From assembly GCF_000023905.1 (NCBI RefSeq), contig NC_013192.1:1426001-1490000 (forward strand): a stretch of 64,000 nucleotides of DNA, written 5' to 3'. The translations under genes were made by a program, and so were the position numbers. Of this stretch, positions 34,101 through 43,654 are shown one piece after another (position 1 is the stretch's first letter; every line of letters begins with the position of its first letter). A model generated the notes under the pieces. The model was not told where the DNA came from and searched no databases. It worked only from the letters and a program-made list of their open reading frames with translations. Source of the stretch: Leptotrichia buccalis C-1013-b. GTDB taxonomy: Bacteria > Fusobacteriota > Fusobacteriia > Fusobacteriales > Leptotrichiaceae.

Positions 34101-34812
34101 TTTTTTCATTGACATTGTATTCCAGCACCATAAACCGCTGCAAATCAATCTTTTTCGTATAATCTTTAAAAAGTCTTGCCTTTTCCTGCTCCTTTTTTAA
34201 ATAATCAACCCGCAGTTTCAAGTCCTTTTCTACATAATCAATTTTTTCAATTTCATTTTTCAAGTCCTGCAGCTTTTTTTCAGAATCTTCCTTTTCAATC
34301 TTAGCTCTTTTGACTCCAGCCGCCTCTTCAATAATCTCTTTCAGCTCCTTAGACGAAGAACTAATAATTCTCTCCACACGCCCTTGCCCAATTATTGAAT
34401 AAGCCTGCTTTCCAATTCCTGTATCCATAAAAAGATTATGAATATCCTTAAGCCTAGACTTCTTATTATTTATCAAATACTCATTTTCCCCAGTCTTAAA
34501 AATTCTTCGAGTAATCTTAACTTCCGAAAAATCCACATCCAAATATCTATCCTCATTATCAATAATAAGACTAACTTCCGCCATAGACTTTGGCTTTTTA
34601 TTCTTTCCGCCAGAAAAAATAATATCCGAACTCTCTTTCGCCCGTATATTCTTATAACTCTGCTCTCCCAAAACCCACAAAATCGCATCCAGAATATTAC
34701 TCTTTCCACTCCCGTTAGGCCCGACAATCGAAGTAATCCCATTATCAAACTCCACAACAGTTCTATTTGCAAACGATTTAAACCCTGTCAGCTCCAATGC
34801 TTTTAAGTACAT
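31183..34812 (-). CDS. smc: Chromosome segregation ATPase SMC
   Basis: The 1209-aa protein has the SMC architecture. The N-terminal Walker A is 'IVGPNGSGKSNILDAILWVL'. Two long coiled coils (about 170-510 and 660-1020) flank a hinge (about 515-640, 'IDGVIGAFINLIDIPAGFEE'). The C-terminal part has the ABC signature 'LLLLSGGEKSMLAVSFIMAI' and Walker B 'FTFFDEIEAALDEKN'. It compacts and separates chromosomes with ScpA and ScpB, which are not in this window. Lys/Glu/Asn richness of the coils fits the AT-rich genome. The length is normal. Confidence 0.97.
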   Translation of the reverse strand: MYLKALELTGFKSFANRTVVEFDNGITSIVGPNGSGKSNILDAILWVLGEQSYKNIRAKESSDIIFSGGKNKKPKSMAEVSLIIDNEDRYLDVDFSEVKITRRIFKTGENEYLINNKKSRLKDIHNLFMDTGIGKQAYSIIGQGRVERIISSSSKELKEIIEEAAGVKRAKIEKEDSEKKLQDLKNEIEKIDYVEKDLKLRVDYLKKEQEKARLFKDYTKKIDLQRFMVLEYNVNEKTSLKYEYEEKNQEIKELLKENEKNLLHKKDELQKMIEIKEELHKNLENKKNENRKNLKNIQNLKDEYSKLVNQNSNLETEANEKSKRKNILDKDIAEKEEILKNSKNELELITKDLFSKEKEKSEWESKVGELKRKNEKIVSELKECTQKNSNFEVDKIKISGENEDLEKRILSAKSENKRLINEKKSLEIEFDKINQEKQTIENKKSEKEKEKLENEVKIQKLREKTDELRKEYSRINNKKNEISYSLQSSEVKHKAIANALEKNETFNRSIKYILNEKIDGVIGAFINLIDIPAGFEEAVQTLSSGMFQDIVVKDSEIGKKCIGILKEKKLGRASFLPIENIRVSKMNDFLPKIEKISQKNNLKNKMSEEESQNIILNTKGKNGIIDFARNIVKADKKFVNKNIEKVIQFVYGNSVIVENLEVGTELLKKGFNDRIVTLEGDIITSRGRMTGGHSFKGKDEILERKKELKHLESEIEKNKKNLKEFEKKLLEIVSEGEKIESERIEFEKKFENFKNEYQNFNENYNDFSMKFNRKQREIETLNYEVLESEKFILEKKARIQENFEIIQNIEKYIKENNLKMTSLNEELKNFENIDEFIQKLNIADRDYEILKVRTDNNKNRFAEIESDYKKLLNEKLELDEFQKKRELLGNELLKKISDKKSETGKSEVIIENIQNEIQKTEKNIYEIEEKEIKFISEVKDAELKIFKSQKDYEALMEKIVQNENELKNQEAEFNELENEEILNNEEYFEIANENELVTTKRKLSLNEKNRNDIGAVNLASIEEFEHENEHYQNIVAQKKDLLESREALFGFIREIEQEVTSKFLVAYEEINKNFAYMCETILNGAKGIIKMTDPENLLTTGLELSVKYKNKPEQTLLLLSGGEKSMLAVSFIMAIFMFKPSPFTFFDEIEAALDEKNTKKIVELLHQFIDKSQFILITHNKETMKGSHRLYGVTMNKEIGETKIVSVDV

Positions 34813-34840
34813 CTTTTTCTCCTAAAATTTGCTTTTGATT

Positions 34841-36127
34841 TTATCTCCCTTTTCCAAAAATCACAATCGTAACTGTCTTTAACAATATTTTCATATCAAA
34901 AATAATGTCATGATTTTTTATATAATACAAATCATACTGCAATTTTCTGTAAGCATCCTCAATACTCGCCCCATATGGATACATCACCTGTGCCCACCCA
35001 GTAAGTCCCGGTTTTACAGTATGTCTTAAATTGTAGTACATAATTTCCTTTTCCAGCTGCTTTATAAAAAATTCCCTTTCTGGACGCGGCCCTACAAAGC
35101 TCATTTCTCCACGTAATACATTCCATAATTGTGGCAATTCATCAATTCTTGTAAGACGCATAAATTTACCAAATTTTGTGACACGGTTGTCATTTTTGGT
35201 TGCCCATTTTGGTCCGTCTTTTTCCGCATCAGTTGTCATTGAACGAAATTTTACTATTTTAAACGGCTTGTTTCCTTCCCCAATTCTTTCCTGAATAAAG
35301 AATATCGGCCCTTTTGACTCTAGTTTTATTATTATTGCAGCAATAATCATAATCGGAATTACACAGACTCCAATTAAAAGTGCAAAAATTATGTCAAGAA
35401 TCCGTTTTGCCTTCAAGTTAAAGCTGTTATAATAAATTTCAAAACCTGTATTTTCCAAGAACCATTTTGGGCTCAAGTTTGAAACTGGCAGTTTATTTTC
35501 ATACATTTCGTAAAATTCGAGGTAGTTATAATATTGCATTCCGCCAAGTTTATACTGCAAAAGTTTATCCACAAGTTTTGTATCATATAAAAGATTATTT
35601 GTAAAATCCACAATTATGTCAACTTTTTTATTTTCACATAGATTCAATAATTTTTCTGTTAAAATATCCATATTTTCTTCTTCTTCTTTTAAAAAGTCCG
35701 ATAATTTATATTGACGATCTTTCTTTATGCTTTCTAGCAAATCATCTGTATATCCATTTTCTCCAATAAAAACAATTCTTTTCTTTTCGGCTAATCCAAT
35801 CATTATAATATAACGATATATAATCTGAAACATTGTAATCAGCCCAAATAAAATTATTGCCTCATTTAAAATAAACAAATGTAAAAATAACGTTATCACA
35901 ACAAGTATAAAATTAATTCCAACAACAATCACAATATCTCTTAACCTATATCTGCCAGTCATATTATAAACATTTGCCACATAATAAATTATCATTGAAC
36001 ACACAATTACAATTACATTTTTAAATCCAAGCCCACGATTTATAAGTAGCAATCCTACTAAATACATCACAATTGTCAATATCCCAAACAAATAGGAATA
36101 ATTTTTTTTCATTCCACTTACTGCCAT
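34841..36127 (-). CDS. Polyprenyl-phosphate sugar-1-phosphate transferase
   Basis: The 428-aa membrane enzyme is of the WbaP/WcaJ type. It has about four N-terminal membrane segments, a nucleotide-binding-like middle domain (about 115-210), a fifth membrane segment near residue 245, and the C-terminal catalytic domain. The catalytic domain shows '[20 protein letters not shown]', '[16 protein letters not shown]', '[20 protein letters not shown]' and 'GPRPER'. It loads a sugar phosphate onto undecaprenyl phosphate to start capsule, O-antigen or exopolysaccharide synthesis. No other glycan genes are adjacent, except the acyltransferase two genes upstream, which might modify the same polymer. Confidence 0.93.
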   Translation of the reverse strand: MAVSGMKKNYSYLFGILTIVMYLVGLLLINRGLGFKNVIVIVCSMIIYYVANVYNMTGRYRLRDIVIVVGINFILVVITLFLHLFILNEAIILFGLITMFQIIYRYIIMIGLAEKKRIVFIGENGYTDDLLESIKKDRQYKLSDFLKEEEENMDILTEKLLNLCENKKVDIIVDFTNNLLYDTKLVDKLLQYKLGGMQYYNYLEFYEMYENKLPVSNLSPKWFLENTGFEIYYNSFNLKAKRILDIIFALLIGVCVIPIMIIAAIIIKLESKGPIFFIQERIGEGNKPFKIVKFRSMTTDAEKDGPKWATKNDNRVTKFGKFMRLTRIDELPQLWNVLRGEMSFVGPRPEREFFIKQLEKEIMYYNLRHTVKPGLTGWAQVMYPYGASIEDAYRKLQYDLYYIKNHDIIFDMKILLKTVTIVIFGKGR

Positions 36128-36208
36128 TCTAAACTACACTTCCTTTTTTTATTTTTTCTTAAAAATATACTCAATTACTAAAATCTTCATCATTTTTACC
36201 AAAAAAAT

Positions 36209-37867
36209 TTATTTTTCCATTATTTCATATTTCATCTTAATTTTTTTTCTATAAAACGCAAGTCCAACACAGACGATTCTGTCTGTTCCTCTATTTCTTA
36301 ATTCCACATCGTACTCTTTCTCTTTTATCTGCTCAAATCCAGCTATTGCATAATTTTCCAGCTCATCTTCATTATTTACAGCTTTAAATTCAAATATATA
36401 CGCTGGATTTATTTTATTTTTAGGTTCTAAAACTAAATCTGCCCTTCCGTAGCCACTTTCTCTTTCTGATAGTCTAATGTAGTCATTTGCGAGTATTATA
36501 AATATTCCGATTAAAAATATTTTGTAATACTTTTCATCTTTTTCTGTATCAAAATAACTAAGCGAAGAAAGTATTTCATCTTGAAGTCCCTTTGCAAATT
36601 CTTCGATTTTTCCATTTTTTAAATTCTCTACAATATTTGAAAACTGTGTATAATTTCCAACAAATCTATCTATAAAAGTTTTTCTAAAAAAAGTCTGTAT
36701 TTCTTTATTTGGAAGTCTTAATGGATAAAGTTCGCCCTTTTTCTCCCCGTCGGTTGTCAAATATCCGCTGTACAAAAATAATTCCCATATATCACTTGCA
36801 TTAAATACATATTCCATATACTCATTTATTGCCTTATAAACTGTTTTCCCAACAAAAAGTTTTTCCAGGTCTTCTATTACTTTTTTATCTGCTTTCCCTA
36901 ACAAATCATATATTGTCTTATTGCCTGAAACTCCTATCCAGTAGGGACGTAATTTTTTTTCATCCAAAAAGTTAATAATTGACCAAGGATTATAAATTTC
37001 AGTTTCTCCAAACTGATAACCGTCATACCATTCCCTAACATCTTCCATCTTATATTCCAGCCCATAATATTTCACAGCCTCAACAACTTCATTTTCAGTA
37101 AGTCCATAATACTCTGAATATTTTTCACTAAAGATATTATTTACTTTCAAATTATTTAATCCTGAAAAAATTCCTTCTTTTGCAATTCTCAATATTCCAG
37201 TCATAATTCCAAACTGTAAATACTCATTATCTTTCATTGCATCTCCATAAAACTTCTTAAAAAAAGAAATTGCCTGTTTATAATATCCCTCCTGATAAGC
37301 CTGTATTATCGGCGTATCATATTCATCTATCAGCACAACAGCTTTTTTCCCATAATATTCATACAAATATTTTGTCAACGCTTTCAACGAACCTTTCCAA
37401 TCTGCTATATCTTTATTAAACCAGACATTATCAAAATAAAATAATTCCCTTTCATCCATATCTTCTCTTATGAATTTAAATTCATCATACATATTACTTA
37501 TTAATTGTCTAATTGCAATATAGGAATTTTCCCAGCTAACTTCTTCCATGTTCCTAAAACTTATATATATAACAGGATATTGCCCTTGCTCCTGCATGTG
37601 TTCACTTTCAGAAATACTTAATCCTTCAAATAATTTTCGGTTTCCTTCTTTATTTTCTATATCAAAAAAATATTTAATCATTGACATATTAAGGGTTTTT
37701 CCAAATCTTCTTGGACGTGTGAATAAGTTTACTTTTGCTCTGTAGTGTAAAATATCTTCAATTAGCTTTGTTTTATCAATATAATAATAATTATTTTCTA
37801 TAATCTCTTTAAAATCAGACACCCCTATTGGCAAAGGCTTTCTATTTCTAGTCTTTTTTTCCGCCAT
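36209..37867 (-). CDS. AAA-ATPase-like / PD-(D/E)XK nuclease-like protein
   Basis: The 552-aa protein begins 'LPIGVSDFKEIIENNYYYID' and has the P-loop 'LFTRPRRFGKTLNMSMI' and Walker B-like 'AVVLIDEYDTPIIQAY'. Its C-terminus carries the nuclease-like core 'GRADLVLEPKNKINPAYIFE' followed by FKA (D...ExK). This is the AAA-ATPase-like plus DUF1703 family that is very numerous in anaerobes. The function is unknown; defence or mobile-element roles have been proposed. Its start lies inside the end of the acyltransferase gene (20-base overlap) and has a GGAGGG ribosome-binding site. Confidence 0.9.
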   Translation of the reverse strand: MAEKKTRNRKPLPIGVSDFKEIIENNYYYIDKTKLIEDILHYRAKVNLFTRPRRFGKTLNMSMIKYFFDIENKEGNRKLFEGLSISESEHMQEQGQYPVIYISFRNMEEVSWENSYIAIRQLISNMYDEFKFIREDMDERELFYFDNVWFNKDIADWKGSLKALTKYLYEYYGKKAVVLIDEYDTPIIQAYQEGYYKQAISFFKKFYGDAMKDNEYLQFGIMTGILRIAKEGIFSGLNNLKVNNIFSEKYSEYYGLTENEVVEAVKYYGLEYKMEDVREWYDGYQFGETEIYNPWSIINFLDEKKLRPYWIGVSGNKTIYDLLGKADKKVIEDLEKLFVGKTVYKAINEYMEYVFNASDIWELFLYSGYLTTDGEKKGELYPLRLPNKEIQTFFRKTFIDRFVGNYTQFSNIVENLKNGKIEEFAKGLQDEILSSLSYFDTEKDEKYYKIFLIGIFIILANDYIRLSERESGYGRADLVLEPKNKINPAYIFEFKAVNNEDELENYAIAGFEQIKEKEYDVELRNRGTDRIVCVGLAFYRKKIKMKYEIMEK

Positions 37868-38975
37868 ATTTCTCCCTCCATTTATTCATTCCAGCTAAAA
37901 AATTATATATTCCATCTAATATTTCGCTTGTAAAAAATGATAGCAAAAATACTATTAAAAACGTAATAATTATATATAAAAAATAATTCATTCTGGACTT
38001 TAATATTCTTTCACAAAAAAATAAAAAAATCGGATGAATTAAATAAATATCGTAAGTTTTTGCTGATACAGATTTTATAATTTCTTTTACTTTGCCTAAA
38101 ACTTTTTCTCCATCAAAAACATTTACAATATAATCATAAAGAAAAACTGTGGCTGTAAATACACTAAGTGAATGATAATCATAAAAATAATCAAAAAATT
38201 TTCCACTTGATTTTGTAAATATATAAGTTAAAAAGATTGTTAGTGATACTGTTATTAAAAAAACTGTATATTTTTGCCATTTTTTCATATTCAAAGGCTT
38301 TTCTGCAAGTAAATAGCCAATTAAGAAATAACCCACATATTGCCCAGCTGGAGAATATACTTTTATATTTTTCTTAAAAATCACATTTAGAAATGGTACT
38401 AAAATCATAAATATTATCCACACAAAAACTAAGTAATTAATACTTTTTCTATCAACTTTTGCCACAACTTTTCGTAAAAATGGCGTTATCAAATAAAGCG
38501 ACAATATCATATAAATATACCACAAATGATAGTAAATTTTCCCTTGAAAAAAGTTTGAAAAAAAATTATGATAACTTTCTTTCTGAAAAAAAATTGAAAT
38601 CATAGTCTTATAAGTTGATTTTCTAAAAAAAACTGAAAATAATTCATTATCTTTAACATCTTTAAAAATTATTGTAAATATAAAAAAAATAACAGAATAT
38701 ACAAAAAACTTGGGCAGAATTTTTGCAAATCTTTTTTTAAAAAATATTTTCACATCCTCATCTTTTCTCAACAGAAAAAATCCACTAACCATAACAAATA
38801 TCGGCACACACATTCTGCTAAATGAATCTGCAATATTTGCCATCATCCATCTATTTCCAGATATTTTCCCATAATTATATAACTCACTTGCAACAATATG
38901 AATAAATAAAACCATACTAATTGCAGTACATTTTAAAATATCAAAATTAAAAAATCTGTCCTTATTTTTTTCCAT
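37848..38975 (-). CDS. Membrane acyltransferase (acyltransferase-3 family)
   Basis: The protein is 375 aa with about ten membrane segments. The family opening is visible: 'FFNFDILKCTAISMVLFIHI' with the His that acts in acyl transfer, then 'SFSRMCVPIFVMVSGFFLLR' and 'YYHLWYIYMILSLYLITPFL'. Such proteins O-acetylate or acylate surface sugars. The frame opens at a TTG (38990), but that codon is part of a GGAG ribosome-binding site for the ATG at 38975, which I take as the start. It could decorate the glycan started by the nearby sugar transferase. That link is inferred. Confidence 0.88.
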   Translation of the reverse strand: MEKNKDRFFNFDILKCTAISMVLFIHIVASELYNYGKISGNRWMMANIADSFSRMCVPIFVMVSGFFLLRKDEDVKIFFKKRFAKILPKFFVYSVIFFIFTIIFKDVKDNELFSVFFRKSTYKTMISIFFQKESYHNFFSNFFQGKIYYHLWYIYMILSLYLITPFLRKVVAKVDRKSINYLVFVWIIFMILVPFLNVIFKKNIKVYSPAGQYVGYFLIGYLLAEKPLNMKKWQKYTVFLITVSLTIFLTYIFTKSSGKFFDYFYDYHSLSVFTATVFLYDYIVNVFDGEKVLGKVKEIIKSVSAKTYDIYLIHPIFLFFCERILKSRMNYFLYIIITFLIVFLLSFFTSEILDGIYNFLAGMNKWREKYGGKKD

Positions 38976-39195
38976 TCTATAAATCTCCAAATTTCTCAGA
39001 TTCTTTCAATAAAACATAATTAATTTTACCATAGTTTAAGGTAATTTTCAATTGGTTTTACCTTTGCAGTTTTTATGTAAAAATGAATTTAAAAATAATA
39101 ATTATTCTATTCGAATCCTAAATTTATTTAATTTTGACAGCCTAATAAAAATTCTTACTTTTTACATAGAATTTACTTTATTTTGATATTAAAAA

Positions 39196-39224
39196 TTTGC
39201 ATTTTGAATAAATATGGGTATAAT
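39196..39224 (+). promoter_or_regulatory. Promoter of the methyltransferase-ABC operon
   Basis: TTTGCA (39196-39201) and a perfect TATAAT (39219-39224) are 17 bases apart, about 45 bases before the methyltransferase ATG. The rest of 38976-39270 holds nothing else recognised. Confidence 0.7.
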
Positions 39225-39270
39225 TTTATTAGATGATTTGTAAGTCAAAATATTTGAGGAGGAAATAAAT

Positions 39271-40065
39271 ATGAGAATAAAATTAAACAATGTTTCTGAA
39301 ACTATGCTTATTACTTTGTATATGCGGGCAACCGATGCTAAAAGCGAAAAACCGATTTTGAATGACAAAAAATCTGAAGAAATAATTTCACAGATAGATT
39401 ATGATTTTTCAAAATTTAAACATGCATGGGCTTCCTACTATGGTGTGCTTTCACGTGCAAAAATGATGGATAATGAAGTAAAAAAATTTATGGAAAAATA
39501 TCCTGATTGTGTGATTGTGTCAATTGGCTGTGGACTAGACACTAGATTTTTACGAATAGATAACGGAAAAATAAGATGGTACAATCTTGACTTGCCAGAA
39601 GTTATTGAAAAACGAAAATTATTTTTTGAACCTAATGAACGAGTTACAGATATTGCAAAATCCGCATTTGATTCAGCGTGGGTAAAAGATATTAAGCTGG
39701 AAGGAAAAAAATTACTTATTATTTCAGAAGGTGTATTAATGTATTTTGAAGAACAGCAAATTAAACAGTTCTTGGAAATATTGACTGATAATTTTGATTC
39801 TTTTGAAGCACAGTTTGACTTGCTCTATAAAGGAACTATTAAAATGAGCAAAAAACATGATACCTTAAAAAATATGAAAGTAAAATTTAGTTGGGGCGTG
39901 AAAGATGGAAGCGAAGTTGTAAAATTGAATCCAAAATTAAAGCAAACTGGACTTATTAATTTTACTGATGAAATGAAACATCATCTTCCTGGCTGGAAAA
40001 AATTGTTTATTCCATTCTTTTACATTTTTAATAACAGACTTGGAATTTATACTTTTGGAAAATAG
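39271..40065 (+). CDS. LCM/PPM1-type SAM-dependent methyltransferase
   Basis: The 264-aa cytosolic protein has the leucine-carboxyl-methyltransferase-like pattern: an N-terminal 'ETMLITLYMRATDAKSEKP', the SAM site 'VIVSIGCGLDTRFLRIDNGK', an acidic 'WYNLDLPEVIEKRK', and 'LIISEGVLMYFEEQQIKQFL'. Family members methylate carboxyl or hydroxyl groups of proteins, polyketides and other small molecules. It starts with a GAGGAGG ribosome-binding site and is followed at 41 bases by two ABC transporter genes. This suggests it modifies the molecule they move. The substrate is unknown. Confidence 0.9.
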   Translation: MRIKLNNVSETMLITLYMRATDAKSEKPILNDKKSEEIISQIDYDFSKFKHAWASYYGVLSRAKMMDNEVKKFMEKYPDCVIVSIGCGLDTRFLRIDNGKIRWYNLDLPEVIEKRKLFFEPNERVTDIAKSAFDSAWVKDIKLEGKKLLIISEGVLMYFEEQQIKQFLEILTDNFDSFEAQFDLLYKGTIKMSKKHDTLKNMKVKFSWGVKDGSEVVKLNPKLKQTGLINFTDEMKHHLPGWKKLFIPFFYIFNNRLGIYTFGK

Positions 40066-40106
40066 AATTATTCTATTTTCTTTAATAAAGGAATGGAGGA
40101 ATTATT

Positions 40107-41843
40107 ATGAAAGAATTGAAATACTTGCTAAGTTTATCTGGTAAACATAAGATGAAGTTGATTTTTTCAGCAATATTCAGTATAATCGGTACAACATTGT
40201 CTGCTGTGCCTTATCTTCTTGTGTATCAGATTGTTTTGGAGCTTTTTAAGGCGAATATTGATTATTCAAGAATAAAGTTCTGTGTTTTTATTGCGATATT
40301 TTTTATAATTGTAAAAATAATTATGCAAATTTTATCAGGGGTATTTTCACATATTGCGGCTTTTTCGATTTTGTATAAAATTCGAATTGATTTGATTGAG
40401 CATTTGTCAAAACTGAATATGGGATTTTTTAAGAAAAATATGTCTGGAAAGCTAAAAAAGATTATTAATGAGGATATAGAAAAATTGGAACTTTTTATTG
40501 CACATCAGATTCCAGATTTATCTTCAGCTCTTGTAACTCCGATAATATTTTTGGGGATTATGATTTACTTTAACTGGAAATTGACACTTGTTTTATTTAT
40601 TCCAATTATTTTGAGCATAATGGCACAGGGAAAAATGTTTCAAAGTTATGGAAGTCGTGTTGAACATTATTACACTCTTCTTGCAAACTTAAACGCTACT
40701 ATTATGGAATACATAAATGCAATGAACGTTATGAAAGCATTTAATCTTACTGCTAAATCATTCAAGGATTATCGGGATATTACTCAGGAATATGCAGATT
40801 ACTGGATTGAGCTTACAGAACTAAGTGTGCCGTTTTACTCGATTTTTCTCTGTCTAACTGATTCGGGCCTGCTTTTCATTATTCCAGTTGGTGGACTTAT
40901 GCTGTTTCATAATCAAATTTCAGTATCTGTGTATATTTTATTTATTTTGATGAGTACAATTTTTTTAAGCTCATTAAAGGCATTATTTGACTTGGCACAC
41001 CATCTTTCAGCATTAACTAAAGGACTAGGGAAGATTATGGAAATTAATGGGGAACAGGAGCAAAAATCGGGAAGTGTAAATTTTCCTTCTAATTTTTCAG
41101 GTTTTATAAAATATGAAAATGTAAATTTTGCATATAAAAATAAAAATGTTATAAATGACTTTTCCTTGGAAATAAAGGCTGAAACTTCAACTGCACTTGT
41201 AGGGCCTTCTGGCTCAGGAAAAACAACGATAGGACTTCTGCTTGGAAGATTCTGGGATATAAATAGCGGGAAAATAACGATTGATGGAACTGATATTAAG
41301 GATTTTGCTTACACAGGATTGGCTGACAATGTTTCGTTTGTTTTTCAGGATACATTTATGCTTCACGATACTATTTTTGAGAATATAAGAATGGGAAAGG
41401 ATTATTCGCTGGAAGAAGTGGAAAATGCTGCAAAAAAGGCACAAATTCACGATTTTATAATATCCTTACCTCAAAAATATGAAACTGTGATTGGAGAAGG
41501 CGGGATTAAATTAAGCGGTGGGGAAAAACAGAGAATTTCAATAGCTCGTGCCATTTTAAAAAATTCTCCAATTATCGTTCTGGATGAAGTTACTTCCTAC
41601 TCCGACATTGAAAACGAAGCCAAGATTCAGGAGGCTTTGCGTACTTTATTAAAAGGAAAAACTGCCATTATCATTGCTCACAGGCTTTACACAATAAAAA
41701 ATGCCGATAATATCGTTGTAATGAATAAAGGACGTATTACCGAGCAAGGTACTCACAAGAAGCTTCTGCAAAATAAATCTGAATACTGGTATTTATGGAA
41801 TTTATATAGCGATAATGATTTGATGGAAAATAAGGAAATCTAG
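40107..41843 (+). CDS. ABC transporter half, permease-ATPase fusion 1
   Basis: The 578-aa protein has a six-helix type IV (exporter-fold) membrane domain (about 1-310) and a C-terminal ATPase. The ATPase has Walker A 'LVGPSGSGKTTIGLLLGRFW', signature 'KLSGGEKQRISIARAI', Walker B 'PIIVLDEVTS' and H-loop 'AIIIAHRLYT'. The D-loop is unusual, SYSD where SALD is common. The GRFWD form and the pairing with a second half resemble YbtPQ/IrtAB-type transporters, which have the exporter fold but import siderophores. Export is equally possible. A GGAGG ribosome-binding site is present. It forms an operon with the methyltransferase and the next gene. Confidence 0.93.
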   Translation: MKELKYLLSLSGKHKMKLIFSAIFSIIGTTLSAVPYLLVYQIVLELFKANIDYSRIKFCVFIAIFFIIVKIIMQILSGVFSHIAAFSILYKIRIDLIEHLSKLNMGFFKKNMSGKLKKIINEDIEKLELFIAHQIPDLSSALVTPIIFLGIMIYFNWKLTLVLFIPIILSIMAQGKMFQSYGSRVEHYYTLLANLNATIMEYINAMNVMKAFNLTAKSFKDYRDITQEYADYWIELTELSVPFYSIFLCLTDSGLLFIIPVGGLMLFHNQISVSVYILFILMSTIFLSSLKALFDLAHHLSALTKGLGKIMEINGEQEQKSGSVNFPSNFSGFIKYENVNFAYKNKNVINDFSLEIKAETSTALVGPSGSGKTTIGLLLGRFWDINSGKITIDGTDIKDFAYTGLADNVSFVFQDTFMLHDTIFENIRMGKDYSLEEVENAAKKAQIHDFIISLPQKYETVIGEGGIKLSGGEKQRISIARAILKNSPIIVLDEVTSYSDIENEAKIQEALRTLLKGKTAIIIAHRLYTIKNADNIVVMNKGRITEQGTHKKLLQNKSEYWYLWNLYSDNDLMENKEI

Positions 41844-41855
41844 GGGGTGCAGATA

Positions 41856-43595
41856 ATGATTAACGATATTAGAAATATAAAAACTCTTGCTGGAAATAAA
41901 TATAAAAATCTTAAAAAGCCAATATTTTTTCTAACAATAGATTCTATATTTTATATGATGAACTATGCAATGTTTTATTTTACAATTATTGATTTGATGA
42001 ATAATAATTTTACGATGAAAAAGTTGATAATCTATACTTTTATTATGATTTTTGCAATCATTTGCAGATTTGTATTAAATCGTATTGGATATATTGGAAT
42101 TCAAAGTGAAGGGGCTAAAATTATTCAGGATTTGAGAATCAGGATGGGGGATCATTTGAGAAACTTGAATCTGGGATACTTTAACAGTCATAACATTGGG
42201 AACATTATTAATATTATGACAAATGATTTACAGGATTTTGAGCAGGTTATAACTCACAGCACATCAGAAATTATAAAGTTATCCATACTGACAATTTATC
42301 TTCTGTTAATTATATTTACAATTTCTCCCCTACTTGCCATACTACAACTAATAATCTCGCTGACTGGATTAATATTTGTCATTCTGGGAACGAAAAAAGG
42401 TGCAAAAATAGCATTGAAAAAAAAGCATACTATGGATAATGTTGTTTCACGTATGGTGGAATATATCGCTGGAATGGAACTTTTTAAAGCATATAATCTG
42501 ACTGGGGAAAAATTCAAAAGACTAAAGGACAGCTTTAATGATTTGAAAAGGGAAAGTATAAATACTGAAATTGCTCTTGCCCCCTATGTTATGATTTTTC
42601 AGCTTATTACGGATATTTCCTTTGCCTTGCTTCTGCTTGTGTCTACACAACTTTTTATGGCTTCTTCTATTAATAAAGTTGAATTTTTTTCATACATAAT
42701 TATTGGGCTTTCACTTTCAAACGTGCTAAAATCCTTTTCGACACAATATACTTTTATCCAATACTTGAAACTTGCCACAGATAAACTGATAAATGTGCAT
42801 AATGAAAAGGAAATTTCCTATGAACTTGAAAAAGTTACTTTACCAAATTACAATATAAAATTCCAGAATGTAAGTTTTTCTTATGAAAAAGATACTCCTG
42901 TTCTAAAAAACATCACTTTTGAAGCAAAACAGGGGACAAAAACTGCCCTAGTCGGCTCGTCAGGCTCTGGAAAAACAACTGTTACCAGCCTTATTGCAAG
43001 ATTCTGGGACTGCCAGTCTGGCGAAATTACCATTGGTGGAATAAATATCCAAAAAATATATCCTGAAGAGCTGCTTACAAATATAAGCATGATTTTTCAA
43101 GATGTCTACTTGGTAAATGACACTTTTGAAAATAATATAAGGCTTGGAAAACCAAAGGCTACAAGGGAAGAAGTAATAAATGCGGCTAAAAATGCCAATT
43201 GCCACGATTTTATAATGGAAAGCGAAAATGGATACGACACTATAATTGGAGAAGGGGGCTCTACTTTATCTGGTGGAGAAAAACAGAGAATTTCAATCGC
43301 AAGAGCTTTATTAAAAGATACCCCAATTATCCTAGTCGATGAAGCCACAGCCTCACTTGATGCCGACAACGAACACGAAATAAGAAAATCACTAAGTATT
43401 CTTACAAAACACAAGACTGTAATTACAATCGCTCATAAACTCAACACAATAAAGGATTATGACAAAATTATAGTTATGTCCAACGGAATAATCGAAGAAA
43501 TTGGAAATCATGAGCAGCTTATGGAAAATAAAAGGCGATATTACAAAATGTATACTGAAATGGAAAAGGCACAATCAGAATTTGAATTAATTTAA
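41856..43595 (+). CDS. ABC transporter half, permease-ATPase fusion 2
   Basis: The 579-aa partner of the preceding gene has six membrane segments followed by an ATPase. The ATPase has Walker A 'LVGSSGSGKTTVTSLIARFW', signature 'TLSGGEKQRISIARALLKDT', Walker B 'PIILVDEATASLDADNE' and H-loop 'VITIAHKLNT', all canonical. A GTG at 41847 opens the frame, but it lies in the GGGGGTG ribosome-binding site for the ATG at 41856. I chose that ATG. The 12-base gap after its partner and the matching architecture indicate a heterodimer. A terminator follows at once. Confidence 0.93.
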   Translation: MINDIRNIKTLAGNKYKNLKKPIFFLTIDSIFYMMNYAMFYFTIIDLMNNNFTMKKLIIYTFIMIFAIICRFVLNRIGYIGIQSEGAKIIQDLRIRMGDHLRNLNLGYFNSHNIGNIINIMTNDLQDFEQVITHSTSEIIKLSILTIYLLLIIFTISPLLAILQLIISLTGLIFVILGTKKGAKIALKKKHTMDNVVSRMVEYIAGMELFKAYNLTGEKFKRLKDSFNDLKRESINTEIALAPYVMIFQLITDISFALLLLVSTQLFMASSINKVEFFSYIIIGLSLSNVLKSFSTQYTFIQYLKLATDKLINVHNEKEISYELEKVTLPNYNIKFQNVSFSYEKDTPVLKNITFEAKQGTKTALVGSSGSGKTTVTSLIARFWDCQSGEITIGGINIQKIYPEELLTNISMIFQDVYLVNDTFENNIRLGKPKATREEVINAAKNANCHDFIMESENGYDTIIGEGGSTLSGGEKQRISIARALLKDTPIILVDEATASLDADNEHEIRKSLSILTKHKTVITIAHKLNTIKDYDKIIVMSNGIIEEIGNHEQLMENKRRYYKMYTEMEKAQSEFELI

Positions 43596-43598
43596 TAT

Positions 43599-43650
43599 AA
43601 AATATACCCAATCTTGAATTTTTCGATCAAAAATTTGGGTATATTTTTAT
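43599..43650. terminator. Bidirectional terminator after the ABC genes
   Basis: AAAATATACCCAA (43599-43611) pairs with TTTGGGTATATTTT (43633-43646), followed by T. It is 4 bases after the stop of the second ABC gene and can also serve the converging symporter gene. Confidence 0.85.
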
Positions 43651-43654
43651 TGTA

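Noticed and set aside
34473-34772. 99-codon minus-strand frame within smc
   Set aside because: It is an out-of-frame reading of the SMC head domain, where the main frame has all the motifs.
37848-38990. TTG at 38990 as the start of the acyltransferase
   Set aside because: The TTG is part of the GGAG ribosome-binding site for the ATG at 38975.
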